NCBI RefSeq assembly: GCF_000612625.1
Contig: NZ_CCAS010000006.1
Coordinates: 81,328 to 145,327, forward strand
Origin: Neobacillus jeddahensis
GTDB taxonomy: Bacteria > Bacillota > Bacilli > Bacillales > Cytobacillaceae
Reading direction: 5' to 3'
DNA length: 64,000 nucleotides
Shown here: positions 57,425 to 64,000 of the stretch, piece after piece
Numbering within the stretch: position 1 is the stretch's first letter
How the letters are laid out: the number at the start of each line of letters is the position of its first letter
Notes under the pieces: generated by a model
What the model saw: only the letters and a program-made list of their open reading frames with translations
Told to the model about the DNA's origin: nothing
Databases searched by the model: none
Position numbers and translations under genes: made by a program

Positions 57425-58306
57425 CTATCCATGATTCTCCGATGACTGGTTTTCAGTTATCCCTTTTTTCCTTTCTCTCAGGGCCGCAAACGTTTTAATC
57501 GTCACCCGTTCTTCAAAGATATTGGCGATTGTTCTAATAAGCGGCTCATCAGGGTCATTTGTATAGATATAAATAGTTGTTGGTGCTAGCGATAAAAGTG
57601 GTGCGATCGAAGCTGAGTCAACATAGACAGGGTGATTAACTAATAATTTTCGATCAATCAATCTGATTAACTCCGCCCGTTTCATCTCGACAAACTGCTC
57701 ATTATAGAAGGTAATTTCATTATCAACTAATAAATGTAATGTCCCTATTTTCGGCTCTCTGTTGATCAAAAAGTCTCGTAACATTTGCACAAACATTTGG
57801 TATTCCTGTTCCATTTTGTATTCATCAATGGCAATTTCCACATAGCCTTCAAGACTTTGAATATAGGGGCGCAAGCGGAATTTTAGCAATGCATCAAAGG
57901 AAAAGGAAACATTCTCCTTTATAATATGATGGATTGCCGTCATGATCCCAGCTGATCCCTCCGTCGTTTCTTTGACAAATACGGCAAGATCCGCTCTTTC
58001 GCCTTCTAGGATAGAATAAATGATCTCCATAATTTGCTGCTGCTCTTCGATATCCTGAAAATAATAATGATTCTTGATTATTTCTTTCAACCAATCATCA
58101 CGTTTTATATTTGTAATAAAATCATAAAATGCCGTTTTAAGCTTATTAACTTGATCACTGGAAATGAAGCCATCTGCTATTTTTACTATATGTCGATCTT
58201 CTAAGAGAAGAATAGTATCTTCATCTGAACTAATTGGTATATACTTCAGCAAGTGTTGATAAAACCGATGTGATTCCATCTTGCTTTGGAAGATGATTTC
58301 CGCCAA
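57425..58306 (-). CDS. ytxC: Sporulation-associated protein YtxC
   Basis: YtxC is a conserved Bacillaceae protein annotated as a putative sporulation protein; its mechanism is unknown. The 293-residue protein is soluble and rich in charged helices (VEIAIDEYKMEQEYQMFVQM in the centre). A C-terminal segment has LAPTTIYIYTNDPDEPL. The start is TTG with GGGGGG. It lies between dnaI and thrS. B. subtilis has ytxB next to it, which is absent here. Confidence 0.85.
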   Translation of the reverse strand: MAEIIFQSKMESHRFYQHLLKYIPISSDEDTILLLEDRHIVKIADGFISSDQVNKLKTAFYDFITNIKRDDWLKEIIKNHYYFQDIEEQQQIMEIIYSILEGERADLAVFVKETTEGSAGIMTAIHHIIKENVSFSFDALLKFRLRPYIQSLEGYVEIAIDEYKMEQEYQMFVQMLRDFLINREPKIGTLHLLVDNEITFYNEQFVEMKRAELIRLIDRKLLVNHPVYVDSASIAPLLSLAPTTIYIYTNDPDEPLIRTIANIFEERVTIKTFAALRERKKGITENQSSENHG

Positions 58307-58409
58307 CCAAATCCCCCCTTTTGAGCAAATCTCTGTTTTAAATATATATGGGGGACTTGACCAAAATAGAAGTACCGTTACAACGTCTTTTAGGATATAA
58401 ATAGAAAAA

Positions 58410-58437
58410 AGGATTACCGACGTTTCGCAGTAATCCT
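58410..58437 (-). terminator. Terminator after dnaI
   Basis: AGGATTAC (58410-58417) pairs perfectly with GTAATCCT (58430-58437). A T run follows on the minus strand. It lies 18 bases past the dnaI stop. Confidence 0.85.
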
Positions 58438-58455
58438 AACTTCTTTGGCAGCCTT

Positions 58456-59385
58456 TTATTTTCTTCTGTTTGGCCCGTCTACCAATACCGGTTCACTTAA
58501 GGTTTTAATCCTCTCCATGATTCGACGCGCTTTCATTTTCTCTTCTTCCCCACGTTGACTGTAGGTTAAATGATGCTCCAGCTCCTGAAAACTGAAATTA
58601 GAGGTGAAAAACGTCGGCAGACTTTCTAGCATTCGGAATTGCAGAATCGGTCCTAGAACCTCGTCTCTTGTCCAACTTGACATTGATTCAGCACCTATAT
58701 CATCAAGCATTAAAATCGGTTCTTTTTTCAACGCTTCAATTTTTTCATTCAGTGTGGAGTCAGCGATCGAACTTTTCATCTCTCTAAGCAGTTCCGGTAC
58801 ATAGACAATCATTGATGAAATTTGTTTTTGGGCAAGCTTATTAGCAACTGCACCTAATAAATATGATTTACCAACTCCAAATTCGCCATGAAAGTATAGC
58901 CCTTTTGTAGGTATACCTTGTTTAAAATTATTTAAAAAGGCGAGCGTCTTGCCAAAAGCCTCAATCCGATCTTCATCTTGTATAAAATCATCAAAAGTAG
59001 CATTTAAAATATCTCGAGGTACATATAAGCTTTTAATGAGGCTTTCATTTTTACGTTTTTCATCATACATAATCTTTCTTGGACACTTTTCATATTTAAC
59101 GTCAATGAAATTTCGTGACAAGACCAACTCAGGATGATACCCCTTCATCATATTAATACAACCATCAAGGCTTTCACATTTCTCACATTCCTTGCTTTGG
59201 TTGGTGTATTCATATAGCTTTACTAAGCTCTTGTCGATTATTTCCTTCGTTATGACCTCTTGATTTTTTCTTATAAACTCTTTAATATCAGGGTTTTCGA
59301 GTGTTGCCCGACGCATTTTTTCATATCGTTTTTGAAAATCTTCTTGTGAGGCTAACCTTTTTAAGGTTTTATTTATTTTCTCCAT
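58456..59385 (-). CDS. dnaI: Primosomal protein DnaI, helicase loader
   Basis: DnaI loads the replicative helicase at the origin and at restart sites. The 309-residue protein has an N-terminal helicase-binding domain with a zinc-type cysteine cluster (CEKCESLDGC). The AAA+ core has GLYFHGEFGVGKSYLLGAVAN and PILMLDDIGAESMSSWTRDE. It follows dnaB by nine bases, the standard Bacillus dnaB-dnaI pair. Confidence 0.97.
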   Translation of the reverse strand: MEKINKTLKRLASQEDFQKRYEKMRRATLENPDIKEFIRKNQEVITKEIIDKSLVKLYEYTNQSKECEKCESLDGCINMMKGYHPELVLSRNFIDVKYEKCPRKIMYDEKRKNESLIKSLYVPRDILNATFDDFIQDEDRIEAFGKTLAFLNNFKQGIPTKGLYFHGEFGVGKSYLLGAVANKLAQKQISSMIVYVPELLREMKSSIADSTLNEKIEALKKEPILMLDDIGAESMSSWTRDEVLGPILQFRMLESLPTFFTSNFSFQELEHHLTYSQRGEEEKMKARRIMERIKTLSEPVLVDGPNRRK

Positions 59386-59394
59386 AAGACACCT

Positions 59395-60774
59395 CTAATC
59401 ATCTAATGCCTTCAACATTTTTTCAATCTCACGTTTTTTAGCTTCTAAATCCGGACTCTTTTCTGGCTTAGTTTGTTTTTGTTTTTCTTTATCAAACCAA
59501 TCCGGAAGCAGCTCGGTTCGGACTGGCTTTTTATTAAATGACTTTCCAGTTTTTTTACTTTCGGTCATCTTGTGTTCCTCATTCCTTGCCAGTTCCATTG
59601 CTTCCTTCACTGTTTTCACTTGCTTCCGAGCCCAATGACTTGCAACAGACTCCACAAAAGCCTTACTAAATTTCATATCCGTTTTAATCATTGAAACCTC
59701 AATCAATACATTTACTACGCCTGGAAGGAGCTTATACTTGATCATCACTTCTTCTAGCGTTTTCAAATTGGCATTTGAAGGCTCTATTCCCCCCGAGAAC
59801 TCTTTAAAGACGGTTAACGGTGAGGTTGTTTCATAATAACGAATTAATTTCTCTTCTTGTGTGGTTGGTTCGTTTTTTTGAATTTGATAGGCAACTGGCT
59901 GGGTTCGGTTTATAAGGCTTGGAAGGTTGTCATAATTGACAAATTGATACCAATCACGCGCACCCTTCCGCAAATCCTCGATATCAATCTCTTCATGTTC
60001 GTTGATCGCACCTAATATTAAATTCTTCATTTCAATGGCATCTATATTGTAAAGAAAGGCAAGGTTACTTATAACGTTTTTCACTTTTGGCGTTAACGCT
60101 TTTTTCGGGACAAGCGACTCATTCAAACCTGCAGATAGCAAATCAAAATCAAACATGCTGTTATCAATTTGGATCGGCATTGTTTCATTTCTACCTATAA
60201 ATTGTTCATTCGGTCCAGCATCAAGTTCCTCAGACATATCCTGTAGGTATTGAAGATTTCCGGGTGTTGCTGAAGCATACACATCTTGGAAAGCTCTTGT
60301 CACATCGAAATATTCTTTATCTTTTGGTTTTTGCTGGTCGGTAAAGAATCGTCTCAACCGAGAAAAATGGCTTTTACCTATCTTTCGAAATAAATAAATA
60401 TTTAACATTCCATCTAAAAAGAATTGCTCAGGGTTTAAAGGCGGATACAACTCGTAAATAAAGGAGCGTTCCCCATCAACCGTTTTGACAAAAGTTTTTA
60501 ACAATCCAATCCCCTCAAGCTTTAAGCGAGCTTCGTAAATCTCCTTTAAATTCATGTCCATTAGGTTCATTAAAAGGTGATGTGTTGAAGACTCAGACCA
60601 AAGGCGATTCTCTTCAAGCTCTGCCCAAAGTGACATATACAGGCTATAACATGTTGATCCGATCAAGGGCTGATATAAAAACGTCAGCACTTTACGGTCA
60701 TACTCATGAAGCAACCCATTGGCCGCCACAATATATCGGTCAATAGGAAGAATTTCCTGCCAATGCTGCGCCAT
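59395..60774 (-). CDS. dnaB: Replication initiation and membrane attachment protein DnaB
   Basis: This Firmicutes DnaB (not the helicase) works with DnaD and DnaI to load helicase. The 459-residue protein has an N-terminal winged-helix region (about 1-110) and DDBH-type domains, including the block KLIRYYETTSPLTVFKEFSGG near residue 300. An acidic/lysine-rich tail ends with REIEKMLKALDD. The ATG has a GGGAGG site. An inverted repeat (CTAGC with GCTAG, 60838-60853) lies upstream. Confidence 0.94.
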   Translation of the reverse strand: MAQHWQEILPIDRYIVAANGLLHEYDRKVLTFLYQPLIGSTCYSLYMSLWAELEENRLWSESSTHHLLMNLMDMNLKEIYEARLKLEGIGLLKTFVKTVDGERSFIYELYPPLNPEQFFLDGMLNIYLFRKIGKSHFSRLRRFFTDQQKPKDKEYFDVTRAFQDVYASATPGNLQYLQDMSEELDAGPNEQFIGRNETMPIQIDNSMFDFDLLSAGLNESLVPKKALTPKVKNVISNLAFLYNIDAIEMKNLILGAINEHEEIDIEDLRKGARDWYQFVNYDNLPSLINRTQPVAYQIQKNEPTTQEEKLIRYYETTSPLTVFKEFSGGIEPSNANLKTLEEVMIKYKLLPGVVNVLIEVSMIKTDMKFSKAFVESVASHWARKQVKTVKEAMELARNEEHKMTESKKTGKSFNKKPVRTELLPDWFDKEKQKQTKPEKSPDLEAKKREIEKMLKALDD

Positions 60775-60861
60775 ATCCTCCCGTCCTTTCTTTCATCTAA
60801 TTTACATTCAGCCTCAGCCCCAGTGCACTTCTTTACACTAGCACATCCGCTAGACTAAAAA

Positions 60862-60887
60862 GAGCCAAAAGACAGGCCCCTTGGCTC
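60862..60887 (-). terminator. Terminator overlapping the nrdR stop
   Basis: GAGCCAA (60862-60868) pairs with TTGGCTC (60881-60887), followed by TTTTTAG on the minus strand. The stem includes part of the nrdR stop codon, so nrdR and dnaB are probably separate transcripts. Confidence 0.8.
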
Positions 60888-61350
60888 ATTCGGATTTTTC
60901 TTTTTTAATCAGTTCTTTTAATTCTTCAATAAACACATTTATATCTTTAAATTGGCGATATACAGATGCAAATCTTACATAGGCAACTTCATCCACATGT
61001 GCGAGCCTATCCATTACCATCTCGCCAATTGCTTCACTTTTAATTTCAGAAATCCCCTGACTGCGAAGATCTTTCTCCACACCATGTGTGATATCTTCTA
61101 GCTCCTTTAAGGCTACAGGCCTCTTTTCGCATGCCTTAATCAAACCTCTAAGTATTTTATCACGGCTGAATTCTTCTCTTGTACCCTCTTTTTTTACTAC
61201 AATTAAAGGAATCTCTTCAATCTTCTCAAAAGTAGTAAATCGGTATCCACATTCTTCGCACTCTCTTCTTCGCCGCGTTGCACGTCCTTCATCAACAGGT
61301 CGAGAATCCAGTACACGCGTACCATAGTTTTGACATGAAGGGCATTTCAT
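60886..61350 (-). CDS. nrdR: Transcriptional repressor NrdR
   Basis: NrdR represses ribonucleotide reductase genes in response to ATP/dATP. The 154-residue protein has the zinc ribbon [15 protein letters not shown] with [15 protein letters not shown]. An ATP-cone domain follows ([28 protein letters not shown]). No nrd gene is in the window. It lies upstream of dnaB, as in B. subtilis. Confidence 0.97.
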   Translation of the reverse strand: MKCPSCQNYGTRVLDSRPVDEGRATRRRRECEECGYRFTTFEKIEEIPLIVVKKEGTREEFSRDKILRGLIKACEKRPVALKELEDITHGVEKDLRSQGISEIKSEAIGEMVMDRLAHVDEVAYVRFASVYRQFKDINVFIEELKELIKKEKSE

Positions 61351-61371
61351 TATTAATCAACTCCAAATCTC

Positions 61372-61490
61372 AATAAAGAAAACTCGACAACTGCCACGCG
61401 CACCAACCGGCGTAAACAGAATCGTAGTTGAACTTATGCCTTCAAAATTCACCTTCATAAATTCTGACCGGCTGATAAATCCCGTACTGA
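61372..61490. repeat. Degenerate intergenic repeat, copy 3
   Basis: The segment begins AATAAAGAAAACTC (61372-61385) like the copy at 16894. It contains CGTAGTTGAACTTATGCCT (61432-61450), one base different from the stretch in the copy at 50857. It fills the gap between nrdR and the next gene upstream. Confidence 0.5.
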
Positions 61491-61541
61491 TCTCCATACT
61501 TTAATCTTATTAAAAAGCAGGAGTTTGCACAAGTAGATGTA

Positions 61542-61940
61542 TTACGAGTTTTTTCCTGTCCCGACAAGATTATGTAGTTGATTAATCCGCTCGTAATAGG
61601 CGTTTATCCGCTTTTTTAAATCAGGATAGCTGCCAAGCAGTGAAAATTTTTCCGATGAAATATTAAAATCAACGGCAGTTTCCATCGGTTTAACCGAAAC
61701 GATTGTGACAATTAAAAAGCAGGAAATTGGTTTTTTTACTTCTACCGCAATCTCTCCATGCTCCTTTGATACCGTTGTTACTCGGCAATCCGCATCTTCG
61801 TGGAAGACTTTCTCCACCGATTGAAATAATTGATTAAAGGTCGCTTTATAATAATGAGTTTTCAGAGATAGATCCGTGTTTTTATCTGAAGTCTCAATTT
61901 GTTTATGAAAACGTGTAAAAATATTAATTAAAATAGCCAT
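61542..61940 (-). CDS. Conserved small cytosolic protein of unknown function
   Basis: The 132-residue protein has no signal peptide or membrane helix. It shows a mixed alpha/beta pattern: THYYKATFNQLFQSVEKVFHED, then strands EIAVEVKKPISCFLIVTIVSV, and a helical end (KKRINAYYERINQLHNLVG). I do not recognise a named family, though short cytosolic proteins of this type occur in other Bacillaceae as I recall. The ATG has a GAGGGG site. It lies between speD and nrdR, where I recall no gene in B. subtilis. Confidence 0.7.
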   Translation of the reverse strand: MAILINIFTRFHKQIETSDKNTDLSLKTHYYKATFNQLFQSVEKVFHEDADCRVTTVSKEHGEIAVEVKKPISCFLIVTIVSVKPMETAVDFNISSEKFSLLGSYPDLKKRINAYYERINQLHNLVGTGKNS

Positions 61941-62001
61941 GATACCCCTCCAAAATTTTTGCTTTACTCTTAGTTTACAACATTCTCAACAAAAAATAAA
62001 A

Positions 62002-62026
62002 AGAGGTGTACAAATGGTACACCTCT
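62002..62026 (-). terminator. Terminator after speD
   Basis: AGAGGTGTA (62002-62010) pairs perfectly with TACACCTCT (62018-62026), followed by TTTTTATTTT on the minus strand. Confidence 0.88.
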
Positions 62027-62048
62027 GGGATAATTAGTTTTATTATGA

Positions 62049-62423
62049 TTAAAGTACCTTTGCCTGCTTCACATGCACTGGACCCATGCCTCGAGGGATT
62101 TCAATATTTTCACGTGTTTCAGCATTCAATGCCTCAGCAATATATTCAGCAGCAATATTCGGGTTTAGATCTCCACATGTATACACATCAATGCTTGCAT
62201 AACCATGTTCTGGAAAACTATGAATAGTAAGATGTGATTCGGAAATAATGACAACACCACTAACACCTTGTGGCGCAAATTTATGAAATGCTACCTCGCG
62301 AACTTCTGCACCTGATTTTAGAGCCGCTTCAACAAAAGTCGTTTCAATAAAGTTTAAATCATTCAGTTTTTCAAAGTCGCATCCCCAAAGCTCAGAGATT
62401 ACGTGACGTCCCATTGTTTCCAT
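62049..62423 (-). CDS. speD: S-adenosylmethionine decarboxylase proenzyme
   Basis: SpeD makes the aminopropyl donor for spermidine. The proenzyme cleaves itself at a serine to form a pyruvoyl group; the site is in [21 protein letters not shown] (in part), near residue 63. The 124-residue length is typical of the short prokaryotic form. I chose ATG 62423 ([14 protein letters not shown]); the frame extends to 62495. The GGGGG site is about ten bases upstream. It has its own promoter and terminator. Confidence 0.97.
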   Translation of the reverse strand: METMGRHVISELWGCDFEKLNDLNFIETTFVEAALKSGAEVREVAFHKFAPQGVSGVVIISESHLTIHSFPEHGYASIDVYTCGDLNPNIAAEYIAEALNAETRENIEIPRGMGPVHVKQAKVL

Positions 62424-62573
62424 ATTCTTTTTTCCCCCTTTAACCTTGATGGTTTCTTGAAATCCTATTATTGACGGTATCTTCGGAACTACCACGGGGG
62501 AAAGTTAGTCCAGAGAGGTCCTAACCCTTTAAGTAATTTTTCGCTACCTAATTTCAAGAAGTTCACGATGACT

Positions 62574-62602
62574 AGTATACTTTGTTTATATTTTTTTTGC
62601 AA
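62574..62602 (-). promoter_or_regulatory. speD promoter and long leader
   Basis: On the minus strand TTGCAA (62597-62602), 17 bases and TATACT (62574-62579) form a good sigma-A promoter, about 145 bases before the speD ATG. The leader (62424-62566) holds GTTAG/CTAAC pairing around 62504-62525. I cannot assign it to a known riboswitch. Confidence 0.65.
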
Positions 62603-62735
62603 CCTATCAAATATTTTTATTTTTACAAAATATGGAACAAGGTACAGAGGAATATTTTCCTCCATGCATTATCCAAAAAAAACGCTAACTTCAACCATAT
62701 TTTATGCTCCATTCCCCCAAATGGTACAAACCAAC

Positions 62736-62763
62736 AAAAAAAAATACTGTCAACAGACAGCAT
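62736..62763 (-). terminator. Terminator after gapB
   Basis: CTGTC (62747-62751) pairs with GACAG (62756-62760) around a 4-base loop. Nine T follow closely on the minus strand. It separates gapB from speD. The stretch 62603-62735 shows nothing else. Confidence 0.75.
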
Positions 62764-62810
62764 TTTCTTGACTGTGTATAACACACTAATCCATTAGACA
62801 ACTTAAGATA

Positions 62811-63842
62811 TTAGCCGACTTTAACTTGCGATGATCTGGAGATTTCTTCCGCCACAAATAGGGCAAGGTCAACCACACGAGATGAATATCCCCATTCATT
62901 ATCATACCAAGCTAAAACCTTCACTTTTCTTTTTCCCATCACCATTGTCGATAGGCCGTCAATAATGGCAGAATGTTCGTTTGTATTAAAATCAATCGAT
63001 ACTAAAGGCTCCATGGTTACATCGAGAATCCCTTTTAACGGCCCACGAGATGCCTCCATAAAAGCACGATTAATATCATCCACTATCACATCATGTTTTA
63101 AGTCTACAACTAAATCAACAAGTGACACATTCGGTGTTGGTACCCGCAGTGACATTCCATGTAGTTTCCCCTTTAGCTGTGGTAATACAAGTGATATCGC
63201 CTTCGCTGCCCCCGTAGTGGTTGGAATGATGGATTGTCCACATGAACGGGCTCTCCTTAAATCCTTATGGGGATTATCAATATTCTTTTGATCATTTGTA
63301 TAAGCATGAATAGTGGTCATTAAACCACTGTCAATTCCAAATGCTTCATCTAACACCTTTGCAACCGGTGCAAGGCAATTTGTTGTACAGGATGCATTTG
63401 AAATAATATCGTGGTGAGTAATATCGAGCATATGGTCATTCACCCCCATAACAATCGTTACGTCCTCGTTTTTTCCAGGTGCCGTTAAAATAACCTTTTT
63501 AGCACCCGCCGCCAGGTGAAGCGCAGCTTGGTCACGTGAATTAAACTTACCAGTTGCCTCTATGGCTATATCAATTCCAAGTTCTCGCCATGGCAATTCT
63601 TCTGGGTTTCGACTACTTAATAACTTAATTCTTTTTCCATTCACGATTAATTCATTATCTAAAGGGATAATTTCACCCTGAAATATTCCATGGTTCGAGT
63701 CATATTTGAGTAAATGGGCTAGTGTCTCTGCTGGATAACTCGCATTTATTGCTACAATTTCAAGTTTTTGATCAAGGATTGCTTTCCTAAAAACCATCCT
63801 TCCAATTCTCCCAAACCCATTAATTGCAATTCTCGCCATCAT
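62811..63842 (-). CDS. gapB: NADP-dependent glyceraldehyde-3-phosphate dehydrogenase, gluconeogenic
   Basis: GapB runs the GAPDH reaction in the gluconeogenic direction. The 343-residue protein has INGFGRIGRMVFRKA, the catalytic cysteine in SNASCTTNCLAPVAKVLDEAFG (in part), HAYTNDQKNIDNPHKDLRRAR and the C-terminal WYDNEWGYSSRVVDL. Similarity to B. subtilis GapB is higher than to the glycolytic GapA, for example in VAINASYPAETLAHLLKYD. Two adjacent ATGs (63842 and 63839) are possible starts; spacing from GGGG favours 63842. Confidence 0.95.
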   Translation of the reverse strand: MMARIAINGFGRIGRMVFRKAILDQKLEIVAINASYPAETLAHLLKYDSNHGIFQGEIIPLDNELIVNGKRIKLLSSRNPEELPWRELGIDIAIEATGKFNSRDQAALHLAAGAKKVILTAPGKNEDVTIVMGVNDHMLDITHHDIISNASCTTNCLAPVAKVLDEAFGIDSGLMTTIHAYTNDQKNIDNPHKDLRRARSCGQSIIPTTTGAAKAISLVLPQLKGKLHGMSLRVPTPNVSLVDLVVDLKHDVIVDDINRAFMEASRGPLKGILDVTMEPLVSIDFNTNEHSAIIDGLSTMVMGKRKVKVLAWYDNEWGYSSRVVDLALFVAEEISRSSQVKVG

Positions 63843-63862
63843 TTTACGGCCCCTTCCGTATT

Positions 63863-63873
63863 AATGTTATACT
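63863..63873 (+). promoter_or_regulatory. Second CcpN-type site at gapB
   Basis: AATGTTATACT on the plus strand matches TRTGHYATAYW at ten of eleven positions. It is in inverted orientation to the site at 63896 and lies just downstream of the predicted start of transcription. Confidence 0.6.
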
Positions 63874-63895
63874 TTTAACTTGTATTATTGTAAAT

Positions 63896-63906
63896 AGTAT
63901 AACATA
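63896..63906 (-). promoter_or_regulatory. gapB promoter -10 region with CcpN operator
   Basis: On the minus strand TATGTTATACT matches the CcpN operator TRTGHYATAYW at all eleven positions. It contains an extended -10 element (TG-T-TATACT). The -35 is weak. CcpN represses gapB during glycolysis in B. subtilis. Confidence 0.78.
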
Positions 63907-64000
63907 TTTGAGGTTAATTGTGATGGATTAATGGCGGATTTTTTAATTTTTAACCATTCAAATAATTATTCACCTTAAATTTCATACGTTTTAAAAACAA

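Noticed and set aside
1..64000. Prophage, insertion sequence, CRISPR array, toxin-antitoxin or defence genes
   Set aside because: No transposase, integrase, repeat-spacer pattern or typical small-toxin pair was seen. Nearly all the sequence is assigned to conserved core genes.

Overview
The window is a stretch of core chromosome from a low-GC, endospore-forming Gram-positive bacterium of the family Bacillaceae. Gene order follows Bacillus subtilis from spoVID to gapB, and sporulation genes (spoVID, lonB, gerM, gerE, sspI, ytxC) lie among housekeeping genes. Protein resemblance and a dispersed 13-base palindrome suggest a Bacillus/Neobacillus-like organism, but the genus is my inference. Nearly all genes are on the minus strand. 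I see no prophage, insertion sequence, CRISPR array or frameshifted gene.

Layout. 1-447: 5' part of spoVID. 590-6860: heme operon hemAXCDBL, read leftward. 7138-7626: a small membrane protein on the plus strand. 7698-15657: GTPase ysxC and the proteostasis block lonA, lonB, clpX and tig. 15826-19101: ysoA, a tRNA-Arg, ysnB, ysnA and rph. 19254-25331: gerM, racE, ysmB, a soluble PAS histidine kinase, gerE and a class D sortase. 25520-28761: sdhCAB. 29187-31326: yslB and riboswitch-controlled lysC. 31326-33553: uvrC and trxA. 33732-38919: fatty-acid degradation cluster lcfA-fadR-fadB-etfB-etfA. 39122-44628: zapA-cvpA-polX-mutS2-yshE plus a 27-residue membrane peptide. 44788-50483: rnhC, pheST with a T-box, and ysgA. 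50609-53398: sspI, ysdC, a dimeric dUTPase, ysdB and ysdA. 53456-54584: infC-rpmI-rplT with its leader. 55001-60774: thrS with a T-box, ytxC, dnaI and dnaB. 60886-63842: nrdR, a conserved small protein, speD and gapB.

Regulation is unusually readable. I can see a lysine riboswitch, two T-boxes and an L20-type leader. There are good matches to sigma-K (gerE), sigma-F (lonB), sigma-W (ysdB) and, less clearly, sigma-G (sspI) promoters. A FadR operator sits inside the lcfA cluster, and two CcpN-type sites sit at gapB. Many genes start with TTG, and infC apparently starts with ATT; I chose starts from Shine-Dalgarno position and recalled homologue length.

Compared with B. subtilis as I remember it, the window lacks the leu/ilv genes after ysoA, the ara genes near ysdC, ysmA, ytxB and the lrgAB/lytST region. 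It adds the PAS kinase, the sortase, the dUTPase and the gene between nrdR and speD. I found no convincing new multi-gene system. The most interesting signals are a dispersed GGTGTCAGGCACC palindrome (four places, one in frame inside pheT), a palindrome in the hemA promoter, direct repeats at the sdh start site, and the relocated FadR site.
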